In this document: piece by piece, positions 7,740 to 16,333 of the stretch
Numbering within the stretch: position 1 is the stretch's first letter
How the letters are laid out: each line of letters opens with the position of its first letter
Assembly (NCBI RefSeq): GCF_900114845.1
Contig: NZ_FOUK01000003.1
Location: 310,001 to 374,000 of the forward strand
Reading direction: 5' to 3'
Source: Pimelobacter simplex
GTDB taxonomy: Bacteria; Actinomycetota; Actinomycetes; Propionibacteriales; Nocardioidaceae
Length of the DNA: 64,000 nucleotides
Translations under genes and position numbers: made by a program
Notes under the pieces: generated by a model
Seen by the model: the letters and a program-made list of their open reading frames with translations, nothing else
The model's database searches: none
Told to the model about the DNA's origin: nothing

Positions 7740-9212
7740 TCAGCGCGCCGCCAGCAGCGCCGCCGCCGGCCCGCGCAGGGCGACGGTGAAGAAGCCTTCG
7801 TCGGTGTCGGTGTACCAGACCTGGCGCCGCGCGACGTCCCACGCCGGCTGGGACATCGCCGATCCCCCGTTGGGGCCGGGCTGGTTGAAGTAGCCGACCT
7901 CGCGGGGCCGGGCCAGGTCGGAGATGTCGAACAGCCGGAGCCCGGAGCCGATCATCGAGCAGGCCGCGATGCGCGGCTCGTCGCGGGTCGGCAGCGAGCA
8001 GTAGTGACCGGTGTAGCTGCGGACGATCGTGCGCCCGCCGGGGTCGTCCATCACCTCGGCCCGCACCGCCGGGTCGTGCACCTCGAGCCGCACGTTGGAC
8101 ACGACAAAGGGCGCCCGCGGGTCGGTGACGTCGATGATGCGGGCGGCGCCGACAGGGCTGCGGGGCGAGTTGATCCGGCGGAGGTCGCCGAACAGGTCGC
8201 TGAACTCGTCGACCTCGAAGACGTACTGGCGCCCGTCGCGGGTGAACGGCTCGGCCACCTGCGGGATCGACCCCTCGTCCCAGGTGAGCCGGGACAGCGT
8301 GCGGATCTGCGGCCGCGGCCGGCGGTCCTGGATGTCCGACACGTCGAGGACGTCGAGCCCCGCCCCGTCGATGACGGAGGCGTTGCGCCCGCTCGGGCTT
8401 CCGATGTTGGCGACGTACATCGTGCGGCCGTCGTCGGAGAGCCGGAGACCGTGGTAGACGACGCCCGCCTTGGTGTGGAGCACGCGGGGCCGGCGCGGCT
8501 CGGTCAGGTCGACCGCGGTGAGCGTGAACCCGGCCGCGCCCGCCGTCCAGAACGTCTTGCCGTCGGGGGCGAACCCGCTCTCGTGCCCCATCACCCCGGA
8601 GAGCGTGGTCGACATCAGCCGGGGCCGGCGGCAGTCCCGGCTGACGTCGTAGACGTCGAGCACGCCGGGCGCGGTGCCAAGGGTGCCCAGCACCGCGGCG
8701 AGCAGGCCGCGGCCCTGGTTGACGAGGAGGGACTCGTGCGGCTGGAGCATCGCCGGGGTGATCAGGTTGGCCGTCCTGACCGGCTTGGCCGGGTCGGTCA
8801 TGTCGAGCACGACGACGCCGAGCCCGGCGCCACCGGTGAGCAGGCCCGGCACGTTGAGCCCGGCCATCACGGCCGAGTCATAGTAGGCGCAGGTGCGGCC
8901 GGTCACGTCGGTGTAGCGCTGGACCTTGAAGCCGCCCGACCCCAGGAACGAGCGCCGGCCGTGGTGACCGACCTGCGCGGTGTTGCACCGGTAGCCCTGG
9001 GCGGCGCGGCCCGACCGGTAGTCCGAGGCGGGCACCCGGCCCTGGATCGACGTCTCGGGCAGGTCGCCGGGCGCGCAGCTCGCGCGCGGGACGCCCTCGA
9101 GCGACAGGTCCGCCTGGGAGGTGCCCGCGGTGAGCACCGCGCTCACCACCAGCGCCGCTGCCACGACGCACGCCAGCACCAGGCGTCGTCCGGTCGTGCT
9201 GTCCGCCATCAT
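7740..9212 (-). CDS. Secreted LVIVD-repeat beta-propeller-like protein
   Basis: 490 aa from the ATG at 9212, preceded by GGGGGTCGG. The N terminus has a clear signal peptide (RR, then about 20 hydrophobic residues, ending near TSQA). The body carries repeated strand motifs of the LVIVD type: VVLDMTDPAKPVR, DVYDVSRD, LDVLDVSDIQD, RIIDVTDPRAPF and LFDISDLARPRE. These point to a propeller of about six blades. Several Cys in the mature part could form disulfides. No catalytic residues are recognisable. It lies in the fadD19 transcription direction, 133 bp behind the SDR gene and 8 bp before the hydrolase. A steroid-binding or surface role is possible but unproven. Confidence 0.8.
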   Translation of the reverse strand: MMADSTTGRRLVLACVVAAALVVSAVLTAGTSQADLSLEGVPRASCAPGDLPETSIQGRVPASDYRSGRAAQGYRCNTAQVGHHGRRSFLGSGGFKVQRYTDVTGRTCAYYDSAVMAGLNVPGLLTGGAGLGVVVLDMTDPAKPVRTANLITPAMLQPHESLLVNQGRGLLAAVLGTLGTAPGVLDVYDVSRDCRRPRLMSTTLSGVMGHESGFAPDGKTFWTAGAAGFTLTAVDLTEPRRPRVLHTKAGVVYHGLRLSDDGRTMYVANIGSPSGRNASVIDGAGLDVLDVSDIQDRRPRPQIRTLSRLTWDEGSIPQVAEPFTRDGRQYVFEVDEFSDLFGDLRRINSPRSPVGAARIIDVTDPRAPFVVSNVRLEVHDPAVRAEVMDDPGGRTIVRSYTGHYCSLPTRDEPRIAACSMIGSGLRLFDISDLARPREVGYFNQPGPNGGSAMSQPAWDVARRQVWYTDTDEGFFTVALRGPAAALLAAR

Positions 9213-9344
9213 CCGACCCCCATGTCGATCCGCGCGTCGGCCCACCCTGGCACGGGCACGGCGGCCCCGTCGACCACCCACGACGTCCTGGCGCACGGGC
9301 GCGCCGCGCGCCGGCGAGCGTCTCGGCGTTCTGAGCGCCGGGGC

Positions 9345-9998
9345 TCAGCCGGTGTACGGCACCTCGGCCTGCCAGTCCGTCTCGTCCTGGTCGATCGCCG
9401 CCCGCAGCGCCACCGCGACGTTGTCGGGCGCGAACGGGCCCTCCTTGGCGAGCGTGCCCCGCACGGTCACCGACACGGCGCGGATGCCGTCGTCCGCGAG
9501 GGTCCGGTCGAGGCTGCGCACGAGGTTCTGCAGGCCCGCCTTCTGCACCCCCAGGGATGCCGCACCGTGCCACGGGCTGTCGGCCGCCATGCTCCCGGTC
9601 GCCGTCACCCGGCCGCCCGGTCCCATGAACGGCCGCGCCGCCTGGACGACGCTGAGCAGCGCGCCGACCCCGAGCCGGACGTCGTCGAGCAGCTCGTCGG
9701 GGGTCAGGCTCAGCGGGTCCTTCTCGCGGTACGCCGACGGGTTGAAGTGGACGACGTCGACATGGCCGAGCTGCTCGGCCATCCGGGTCACCGCGGAGCG
9801 CGTCGCGCCGTCGTCGGTCAGGTCGGCCACCGTGGTCAGCGCCTCGGCGCCGGCGCCCTCGACATCCGCCCGCAGCGCGGCCAGGACGTCGGCGTCGGCG
9901 CCGAGCAGGCCCACGCGGCCGCCCTCCGCGGCGTACAGGCGGGCGAGCGAACCGCTCACCCCGGGACCGGCACCGGCGATCAGGACGTTGCGCGTCAT
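9345..9998 (-). CDS. Short-chain dehydrogenase-like protein lacking the catalytic Tyr
   Basis: 217 aa. I use the ATG at 9998, because the longer open frame upstream is a shadow of the flavin oxidoreductase gene. The Rossmann start is IAGAGPGVSGSLARLYA, a TGxxxGxG variant. The NNAG-like position reads HFNPSA. The active-site Ser is kept (TGSMA), but four residues before the conserved Lys (LGVQKAG) there is Leu where the Tyr of YxxxK should be. The protein is also shorter than usual SDRs (about 250). So it either binds NAD(P) without classical catalysis or uses another acid. It lies 32 bp after the flavin oxidoreductase, probably in one mRNA with fadD19. Confidence 0.8.
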   Translation of the reverse strand: MTRNVLIAGAGPGVSGSLARLYAAEGGRVGLLGADADVLAALRADVEGAGAEALTTVADLTDDGATRSAVTRMAEQLGHVDVVHFNPSAYREKDPLSLTPDELLDDVRLGVGALLSVVQAARPFMGPGGRVTATGSMAADSPWHGAASLGVQKAGLQNLVRSLDRTLADDGIRAVSVTVRGTLAKEGPFAPDNVAVALRAAIDQDETDWQAEVPYTG

Positions 9999-10030
9999 GG
10001 GGCCAGCGTAGGCCCCGTCGGCGCAGCCCC

Positions 10031-11137
10031 TCAGAGCCCCGCGATGCCCCCGAGCTTCTTGCTGGTCTCCTCGAACTCGGCAACGAGGTCGGCGACGACG
10101 GAGGCCACCGGCCGCACCTCGTTCATCCGCCCGACGATCTGCCCGATCGGCATCGAGATGACGTCCGGGTCGCCGGAGGCGTTGATCCGGTTGTGGGCGT
10201 CGGCGACGAGCAGGTTCTGCAGCGGCATGGGGAGCGGCGCGGGCGCGTCCTCGGACGACCAGGCCTCGGTCCACTTCGTCTTGAGCAGGCGGGCCGGCTT
10301 GCCGGTGTAGATGCGGGTGCGGACGGTGTCGGACGAGGTGGCGCGCAGGAAGGCGGTCTCCCAGCCCTTGTTGCCGGCCAGGTTGCGGTACTCCTCGGTG
10401 CCGAGCCAGATCGAGCCCGTCCACACGCCCTGCGCGCCGAGCGCGAGCGAGGCGGCGATCTGCCGGCCCGAGCCGATGCCGCCGGCGCCGAGGACCGGGA
10501 CGTCGGGCCCGACGGCGTCGACGATGTCGGGGGTGAGCACCATGCTGGCGATCTCGCCGGTGTGTCCGCCGGCCTCGTAGCCCTGGGCGATGATGATGTC
10601 GACGCCGTTGGCGACGTGGCTCAGCGCGTGCTTGGGCGCGCCGGCGAGGGCGGCGACCTTGAGGCCGGCCTCGTGGCACTGCTCGATGACGTCGACCGGC
10701 GGGGAGCCGAGCGCGTTGGCGATGAGGACCGGGCGGTGCTGCAGGGCGATGTCGACGTGCGAGCGGGCCACGGAGTGCAGCCAGCCGAGGACGCCCTCGC
10801 GGCCCTCGCCCTCGGGCAGCGGCGGGACGCCGAGCTTGAGGAGCGTCTCGTCGACGAACTTCCGGTGCTCCTCCGGGATGTACGTCGACAGGTCGGCCGA
10901 CGTGCCCTCGGTGGGGATCTTCATCGGCATCACGACGTCGACGCCGTAGGGCTTGCCGTCGGTGTTCTCGTCCATCCAGGTGAGCACCCGGTCGAGCTCG
11001 TCGGGGTCGTTGAACCGGACGCAGCCCAGGACGCCGAGGCCGCCCGCGCGCGAGACGGCGGCCGCGACGTGCTCGGAGGGGGTGAACGCGAAGATCGGGT
11101 AGTCGATGCCGAAGGCATCACAGAGCGCGGTGTGCAT
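10031..11137 (-). CDS. Nitronate monooxygenase-family FMN oxidoreductase coupled to fadD19
   Basis: 368-aa TIM-barrel flavoprotein of the NMO / 2-nitropropane-dioxygenase-like family. Visible marks: an N-terminal YPIFAFTPSEH, the FMN-phosphate region GYEAGGHTGE, VLGAGGIGSGRQIAASLALGAQGVWTG, and TKWTEAW. The family includes IpdC, an oxidoreductase of HIP-CoA breakdown encoded at 41556, and this is a diverged paralogue of it. The ATG shares its A with the TGA of fadD19 (TGATG at 11139-11135), so translation is coupled to that steroid-CoA ligase. I infer that it oxidises or reduces an alpha,beta-unsaturated steroid acyl-CoA rather than a nitronate. Substrate unknown. Confidence 0.85.
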   Translation of the reverse strand: MHTALCDAFGIDYPIFAFTPSEHVAAAVSRAGGLGVLGCVRFNDPDELDRVLTWMDENTDGKPYGVDVVMPMKIPTEGTSADLSTYIPEEHRKFVDETLLKLGVPPLPEGEGREGVLGWLHSVARSHVDIALQHRPVLIANALGSPPVDVIEQCHEAGLKVAALAGAPKHALSHVANGVDIIIAQGYEAGGHTGEIASMVLTPDIVDAVGPDVPVLGAGGIGSGRQIAASLALGAQGVWTGSIWLGTEEYRNLAGNKGWETAFLRATSSDTVRTRIYTGKPARLLKTKWTEAWSSEDAPAPLPMPLQNLLVADAHNRINASGDPDVISMPIGQIVGRMNEVRPVASVVADLVAEFEETSKKLGGIAGL

Positions 11138-12795
11138 CAGGCGTTCGCCTCCACGGTGTCGGTGCGGTCATCGGTGCGGTCGTCGGTGCGGGCCGCGAGC
11201 GCGAGCTCCTTGGCCCGGGGGTACTGCGCCTTGCCGGTGGCATTGCGCGGGATCTCGGGCACGATCGTCAGGGCCCGCGGCAGCTTGTAGCCGGACAGGT
11301 GCGCGCGCAGGAAGGTGCGCAGCTCCTCGAGCTCGAGGCTCGCGCCCGGCCGCAGCTCGACGACGGCGGCCACGGTCTGGCCGTACTTCTCGTCGGGGAG
11401 GCCGACCACCAGGACGTCGTACACGCCGGGGTGGGCCTTGATGGCCTGCTCGACCTCTTCGGGGTAGACCTTCTCGCCGCCGGTGTTGACGCAGTTGGAG
11501 CCGCGGCCGAGCAGCGTGATCCGGTTGCCCTCCTCGATCCGGGCGTTGTCGCCGGGGATCGAGTAGCGGACGCCGTCGATCTCGATGAAGGTCTTGGCCG
11601 ACTTCTCGGGGTCCTTGTAGTAGCCGACGGGGACGTTGCCCGCACGAGCGGTCCGGCCGATCTTGCCGACGTCGGTGGCCGGGTCGAGCGGGCGGTTGTC
11701 GTCGCCGAGGATCACCGTCGTGGGCGGGATCGAGACGACCGGCCCGTCGGTGGAGAGGGCGCTGGCGTCCTGCAGGCCGGTGCCCTGGAAGCCGGTCTCG
11801 GAGGAGCCGACGGAGTCGGTGAACACGGCGTTGGGAAACGCCTTCATCCAGCGCTCCTTGACCGACTTCGAGAAGATCGCGGCGCTCGAGGCGATCGCGA
11901 AGAGCGTCTGGCCGTCGTACCCGCCGGCCTCGTAGGCGTCGATGAGCGGCACCGCCATCGCGTCACCCGTCATGAAGAGCATCTGGACGCCGTGCTGGTC
12001 GACGAGCTCCCAGGTGCGGACCGGGTCGAACTTCGGCTCCAGGATGGTGACCTGGCCGGCGAAGAGGTGCATGAGCAGCGAGGCCTGCGCGCCGCCGTGC
12101 ATGAGCGGGCTGAGCGGGAGGGTGACCAGGCTGTCCTGCAGCGCCTTCTTGGACTGGTCGTACTCCTCGAGCGGCTCGGAGGTCATGAAGTCGATGCCGC
12201 CGCCGAGCACCCGCCAGAAGTCCTCGTGGCGCCACATGACGCCCTTCGGGAAGCCGGTGGTGCCGCCGGTGTAGATGATGTGGATGTCGTCGGGGCTGCG
12301 CTCGCCGAAGTCACGCACGTCGGACTGGCCGGCCACGGCCTCCTCGAGCGTCACGCCGCCGAACGGCGACAGGTCGCTCGCGTCGTCGGGCTCGAGCGGG
12401 TTCGGGACGGCGATGACCGCCTTCATGGCGCCGACCTTGGGGAGCACCTCGGCGACGAGCGGCGCGTAGACGCGGTCGTGGACGAGGCCGACGAGGTCGG
12501 CGTTGTCGAAGAGGTACTCGAGCTCGCCGGCGACGTAGCGGAAGTTCACGTTGATCGAGACGGCCCGCACCTTGAGGATCGCGATCAGCGCGATCACGTG
12601 CTCGATGCTGTTCTTCGCGTACAGACCGACGTGGTCGCCGGTCCCGATGCCCTGCGCCTGCAGGTAGTGCGCGAGCTTGTTGGACTCCGCCTCCAGCTCG
12701 GCGAAGGTGATGACGCGGTCCCCCACCTGGACGGCAGGCTTGTCCGGGACGGCGTCGACGGCGTGTTCGAAGAGGTCGGCGATGTTCAGGGCCAC
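11137..12795 (-). CDS. fadD19: Steroid-26-oate CoA ligase FadD19
   Basis: 552 aa. It activates 3-oxocholest-4-en-26-oate-type acids (the product of the CYP125 steps) to CoA thioesters. In Rhodococcus FadD19 is required for C-24-branched sterol side chains. It matches mycobacterial FadD19 (548 aa) from the start (ALNIADLFEHAVDAVPD) through YTGGTTGFPKGVMWRHED, TDSVGSSETGFQGT, IPVGYYKD-like NVPVGYYKDPEKSAKTF and NTGGEKVYPEEVE. The tail has a short TDDR tandem. The GTG start lies 7 nt after TACTGT on the minus strand, a leaderless promoter overlapping the KstR box. It is divergent from echA19, as in mycobacteria. Confidence 0.94.
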   Translation of the reverse strand: MALNIADLFEHAVDAVPDKPAVQVGDRVITFAELEAESNKLAHYLQAQGIGTGDHVGLYAKNSIEHVIALIAILKVRAVSINVNFRYVAGELEYLFDNADLVGLVHDRVYAPLVAEVLPKVGAMKAVIAVPNPLEPDDASDLSPFGGVTLEEAVAGQSDVRDFGERSPDDIHIIYTGGTTGFPKGVMWRHEDFWRVLGGGIDFMTSEPLEEYDQSKKALQDSLVTLPLSPLMHGGAQASLLMHLFAGQVTILEPKFDPVRTWELVDQHGVQMLFMTGDAMAVPLIDAYEAGGYDGQTLFAIASSAAIFSKSVKERWMKAFPNAVFTDSVGSSETGFQGTGLQDASALSTDGPVVSIPPTTVILGDDNRPLDPATDVGKIGRTARAGNVPVGYYKDPEKSAKTFIEIDGVRYSIPGDNARIEEGNRITLLGRGSNCVNTGGEKVYPEEVEQAIKAHPGVYDVLVVGLPDEKYGQTVAAVVELRPGASLELEELRTFLRAHLSGYKLPRALTIVPEIPRNATGKAQYPRAKELALAARTDDRTDDRTDTVEANA

Positions 12796-12806
12796 GAGGC
12801 CGACAG

Positions 12807-12820
12807 TAGAACACGTTTCA
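12807..12820. promoter_or_regulatory. KstR operator, fadD19 / echA19 intergenic region
   Basis: TAGAACACGTTTCA fits TnnAACnnGTTnnA. It lies 11 nt upstream of the fadD19 GTG and 22 nt upstream of the echA19 ATG, so a single KstR site can control both divergent units and everything coupled to fadD19. Confidence 0.88.
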
Positions 12821-12842
12821 CTTTTTCGCTAGCGTTGTTCAC

Positions 12843-13655
12843 ATGTCCGCCACCGAAGTCGCCCCCGACGCCTCCCCCGACTGCCTCGTCGAGCAGGACG
12901 GCCACAAGCTGATCGTCACGATGAACCGCCCCGAGCGGCGCAACGCGCTGTCCGGACCGATGCTCCGGATCATGGAGGCGGCCTGGGACCGGGTCAACGA
13001 GGACCCGGAGATCCGGGTCTGCATCCTCACCGGCGCCGGCGGCTACTTCTGCGCCGGCATGGACCTCAAGGCCGCCGACGAGAAGCCGCCGTCGGAGAGC
13101 TTCGAGTCCGGCGAGTACGACCCCACCGTCATCAAGGGCCTGCTCAAGGGCTTCCGGCTCACCAAGCCGCTGATCGCCGCGGTCGAGGGCCCGGCGATCG
13201 CCGGCGGGACCGAGATCCTGCAGGGCACGGACATCCGGGTCGCGGGCGAGTCGGCGAAGTTCGGCGTCGCCGAGGCGCGCTGGTCGCTCTACCCGATGGG
13301 CGGCTCCGCGGTCCGGCTCCCCCGCCAGATCCCCTACACGGTCGCCGCCGAGCTGCTGCTGACCGGCCGCACGCTCAAGGCGCCCGAGGCCAAGGAGCTC
13401 GGCCTGATCGGGCACGTCGTCCCCGACGGCCAGGCGCTGGCCAAGGCCCACGAGCTCGCCGACCTGATCGCCGCCAACGGCCCGCTCGCCGTCCAGGCGA
13501 TCCTCAAGACGATGCGCGACTCCGAGGGCAAGCACGAGGAGGACTGCTGGGCCGACGACGCCAAGGTCGGCGCCGCGGTCTTCTCGTCGGACGACGCCAA
13601 GGAGGGCCCGCGGGCCTTCCTCGAGAAGCGCGCCCCCCAGTTCAAGGGGCGCTGA
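12843..13655 (+). CDS. echA19: Steroid enoyl-CoA hydratase EchA19
   Basis: 270-aa crotonase-fold enzyme that hydrates the side-chain enoyl-CoA made by the ChsE dehydrogenases. It matches mycobacterial EchA19 closely, including [19 protein letters not shown] (oxyanion hole), [20 protein letters not shown] (second oxyanion hole and catalytic Glu region), [20 protein letters not shown] and the C-terminal [11 protein letters not shown]. Length is as expected (263 aa in mycobacteria). No Shine-Dalgarno is present; TAGCGT 7 nt before the ATG suggests leaderless translation. Its 3' end overlaps the convergent HAD gene by 14 bp. Confidence 0.94.
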   Translation: MSATEVAPDASPDCLVEQDGHKLIVTMNRPERRNALSGPMLRIMEAAWDRVNEDPEIRVCILTGAGGYFCAGMDLKAADEKPPSESFESGEYDPTVIKGLLKGFRLTKPLIAAVEGPAIAGGTEILQGTDIRVAGESAKFGVAEARWSLYPMGGSAVRLPRQIPYTVAAELLLTGRTLKAPEAKELGLIGHVVPDGQALAKAHELADLIAANGPLAVQAILKTMRDSEGKHEEDCWADDAKVGAAVFSSDDAKEGPRAFLEKRAPQFKGR

Positions 13656-14280
13656 CGCCCGCTGCCTCCCGGCCGTCGAGGTGCCCGTCGAGCCAGGCGG
13701 GGAACTCCGCCAGGCTCTCGAGGACGACGTGCGTCCCCGCGGCCCGCAGCTCGTCGGCCGTGCAGCCGCCGGTGAGCACCGAGACGCTCGTGACGCCGGC
13801 GGCCAGCGCGCCCTCGACGTCGTGGACGTGGTCGCCGACGTAGACGGAGGCCGCCTCGCGGCGCAGCACCGCCGCCTTGCCGACGCCCCAGACCCAGCCC
13901 TCGAGCACGTCGACGTCGAGGCCGGTGTGGTCGAGGTGGAGCTGGGCGTTGGGCGCGAACTTGCCGGTGACCACGACCACCCGGCCGCCGCGCCGTCGTA
14001 CGGCGGCGATGGCCTCGTGCGCGCCCGGCAGCACCGGCACGCCGGTGATCGCGTGGTGGGGGTAGAGCGCCCGGAAGCGCTCGCCCGCGGCCGGGATCTC
14101 CGCAGCCGGCAGGTAGGGCTCGAGCAGCAGGTCGAGGGGCGGGCCGAGCCGGCGGGTCATCTCCTCGACCGGGAACTCGACGCTCAGCTCGGCACCGAGC
14201 GCGTGCAGCACGTCGCGGAACCCGGGGGCGGTGTCGATGAGGGTCATGTCGAGGTTGAACCCGACGACGAGATCCGGCAT
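13642..14280 (-). CDS. HAD-family hydrolase-like protein with Asn at the nucleophile position
   Basis: 212-aa haloacid-dehalogenase-fold protein similar to phosphoglycolate-phosphatase-like actinobacterial HADs. Motif I reads [10 protein letters not shown], so the nucleophilic Asp of the usual DxDxT is Asn, while the second Asp and the Thr are kept. Motif II (VVVTGK), the motif III Lys (GVGKAAVL) and motif IV ([12 protein letters not shown]) are intact. The family normally removes phosphate from small molecules. With this change it may be slow, inactive or deamidation-dependent. The start at 14280 gives the strand-1 motif right at the N terminus. It converges on echA19 with a 14-bp overlap. 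Confidence 0.85.
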   Translation of the reverse strand: MPDLVVGFNLDMTLIDTAPGFRDVLHALGAELSVEFPVEEMTRRLGPPLDLLLEPYLPAAEIPAAGERFRALYPHHAITGVPVLPGAHEAIAAVRRRGGRVVVVTGKFAPNAQLHLDHTGLDVDVLEGWVWGVGKAAVLRREAASVYVGDHVHDVEGALAAGVTSVSVLTGGCTADELRAAGTHVVLESLAEFPAWLDGHLDGREAAGVSAP

Positions 14281-14323
14281 GGGGCCACGTTATCGAGGGC
14301 CCGGACCGGGGCAGGATGGCGCC

Positions 14324-15016
14324 ATGGTCGCCCTCCTGCTGTTCCTCGTCATCGGACTCGTCTTCGTCACGGTGCTCGCGCTGCTGGTCGTCGGCATCGT
14401 CGTGGGCACCAAGCGCGCCGCCGAGCGCCGCCAGGGCCTGGCCGCGTTCGCGCACAGCCGCGAGTGGGAGTACCGCCCCTCCGACCCGGCGCTCGTCGAC
14501 CGCTTCCAGGGCGCACCGTTCGGGCGCGGGCACGGCCGGCACGTGAGCAACGTCCTCATCGGCCAGTACGACGGCCGCCCGTTCACCGCGTTCGACTACC
14601 AGTTCACGACCGGCAGCGGCGACGACTCCAGCCGGCACACCTACTCCGTGGTCGCGCTCAACCTGGGCGTGCGCGCGCCCGACCTCGCGGTCGGCCCCAC
14701 CACCACCCTGCGCCGCTGGGCCGACTCGCTCACCGGCCGCGACATCGAGATCGGCGACCCGGCGTTCGACGCGGCGTTCACGATCCACTCGCCGGCGCCG
14801 GAGTTCGCGGCCGACGTCCTGCTCTCCGACGTGCGCGACGTGATGCGCCACCATCCCGGGCTGTCGTGGCGGATCACCGGCGACTCGCTGCTGATGATCC
14901 GGTCGGGCGCGCACGCCCCGGCCGAGATCGACGGGAAGCTCCAGGTGATGGACGCGCTGCTCGACCGCATCCCGGACCTGGTGTGGGAGCGGCTGCGCGG
15001 CGAGGCGCCGCGCTAG
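14324..15016 (+). CDS. Membrane-anchored hypothetical protein (DUF3137-like)
   Basis: 230 aa from the ATG at 14324, with CAGGAT 6 nt upstream and no good Shine-Dalgarno. One strong N-terminal membrane helix (residues about 3-27) is followed by a cytoplasmic basic stretch TKRAAERRQ and then a soluble domain of about 190 residues with FDYQF, VVALNLG and SWRITGDSLLM strands. The layout resembles DUF3137-type actinobacterial proteins, but I am not certain of the family. It diverges from the HAD gene with 43 bp between start codons. No functional link to neighbours is visible. Confidence 0.8.
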   Translation: MVALLLFLVIGLVFVTVLALLVVGIVVGTKRAAERRQGLAAFAHSREWEYRPSDPALVDRFQGAPFGRGHGRHVSNVLIGQYDGRPFTAFDYQFTTGSGDDSSRHTYSVVALNLGVRAPDLAVGPTTTLRRWADSLTGRDIEIGDPAFDAAFTIHSPAPEFAADVLLSDVRDVMRHHPGLSWRITGDSLLMIRSGAHAPAEIDGKLQVMDALLDRIPDLVWERLRGEAPR

Positions 15017-15036
15017 CCGCTCCCCGCGGCCGGCGC

Positions 15037-16293
15037 CTAGCGGTTCTCGGCGCGCGGGGCGCCGATGCCCGGGTCGACCTGGAACGGCCCGGAGGCCGAG
15101 GGGCGCACGTCGAAGTCGAAGATCGACGTCGGGATGTAGACCGTCGAGCACGAGTTCGGGATGTCGACGACACCCGAGAGCCGGCCCTCGATCGGCGCGG
15201 CGCCGAGGAGCAGGTAGGCCTGCTCGGGCGCGTAGCCGAACTTCGTCAGGTAGTCGATCGCGTGCAGGCACGCCCGCTGGTAGGACAGGTGCGAGTCGAG
15301 GTAGCGCTGCTCGCCGTCGAGGGTGACCGAGGTGCCGGAGAACGCGATCCACTCGCTGAACCGGGGGTCGACCCGGCCCGGCATGAAGATGGCGTTCTCG
15401 CTGACGCCGTAGGTCTCCATGCCGCCCTTGATGATGTCGACGCGCAGGTCGATGAACCCGCCCATCTCGATCGCGCCGCAGAACGTGATCTCGCCGTCGC
15501 CCTGCGAGAAGTGCAGGTCGCCGACCGACAGGTTCGCGCCGTCGACGAACACCGGGTAGAAGATCCGGGTGCCCTTGGACAGGTTCTTGATGTCCTGGTT
15601 GCCGCCGTTCTCGCGGGCCGGCGCGGTCCGCGCGGCCTCGGCGCCGACCCGGCCCCACTGGTCGCGGGCCAGGCCGCCGAGCACGGCGTGCTCGCCCTCG
15701 GGCGGCAGCGCCAGCGGCGGGACCCGGTCCGGGTCGGTGGCGATGAGCGCGCCCTCGCGGCGGTTCCAGGTGGCGAGCAGCTCGGCCGACGGCGCCGTCC
15801 CCATCAGGCCCGGGTGGATGAGGCCCTCGAAGCTGACGTGCGGCACGTGCCGGCTGGTCGCGACCTGGCCGTTGAAGTCCCAGATCGCCTTGTAGGCGTC
15901 GGGGAACTGGTCGGTGAGGAAGCCGCCGCCGTTGTTGCGGGCGAAGATGCCGGTGTAGCCCCAGCCCTGGCCGGCGAGCGGGCCGGAGTCCTCCTGCGGG
16001 ATCGGGCCCACGTCGAGGATGTCGACGACGAGCAGGTCGCCGGGGCGAGCACCCTCGACCGCGAACGGACCCGACAGCTTGTGCACGGTCAGCAGCGGCG
16101 CGTTGAGGATGTCCTCGGCCGAGTCGTCGTTGACGATCGCGCCGTCGAACCACTCCCGGCAGTCGACCCGGAAGGAGTCGCCCGGCTTGACCGTCGCCAC
16201 GGGCGGGATCTCGGGGTGCCACCGGTTGTGGCCGAGCTTCTGCTGGTCCTCGAACTTCTTTCCGCTGTCGAGCGGGAAGATCACTTCAGGCAT
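15037..16293 (-). CDS. fmdA: Formamidase / acetamidase family amidohydrolase FmdA
   Basis: 418 aa. It hydrolyses formamide or short amides to the acid and ammonia. It begins MPEVIFPLD, then GHNRWHPEIPP and the VKPGDSFRVDCREWFDG region. Internal marks are GWGYTGIFARNNGGGFL, HPGLMGTAPS, LSVGDLHFSQGDGE and CGAIEMGG, all typical of the FmdA/AmdA family (about 400-420 aa). Together with the FmdB-like and AmiS genes upstream on the same strand it forms an amide-utilisation operon supplying nitrogen. Whether formamide or acetamide is preferred cannot be read from sequence. Confidence 0.92.
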   Translation of the reverse strand: MPEVIFPLDSGKKFEDQQKLGHNRWHPEIPPVATVKPGDSFRVDCREWFDGAIVNDDSAEDILNAPLLTVHKLSGPFAVEGARPGDLLVVDILDVGPIPQEDSGPLAGQGWGYTGIFARNNGGGFLTDQFPDAYKAIWDFNGQVATSRHVPHVSFEGLIHPGLMGTAPSAELLATWNRREGALIATDPDRVPPLALPPEGEHAVLGGLARDQWGRVGAEAARTAPARENGGNQDIKNLSKGTRIFYPVFVDGANLSVGDLHFSQGDGEITFCGAIEMGGFIDLRVDIIKGGMETYGVSENAIFMPGRVDPRFSEWIAFSGTSVTLDGEQRYLDSHLSYQRACLHAIDYLTKFGYAPEQAYLLLGAAPIEGRLSGVVDIPNSCSTVYIPTSIFDFDVRPSASGPFQVDPGIGAPRAENR

Positions 16294-16333
16294 GGGGTGT
16301 GCTCCTCGGGTGATGGGTGGCGGAACGGGACGA

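Noticed and set aside
9213..9344. Promoter or operator between the SDR and the LVIVD-repeat gene
   Set aside because: No AACnnGTT or CAAG/CTTG palindrome and no convincing -10/-35 pair was found; I see only G/C-rich sequence, so I left it unannotated.
9999..10679. Long open frame extending the SDR gene upstream on the minus strand
   Set aside because: It runs antisense-like in another frame through the flavoprotein gene, has Arg/Pro-rich low-complexity sequence, and the SDR fold starts cleanly at the ATG at 9998.
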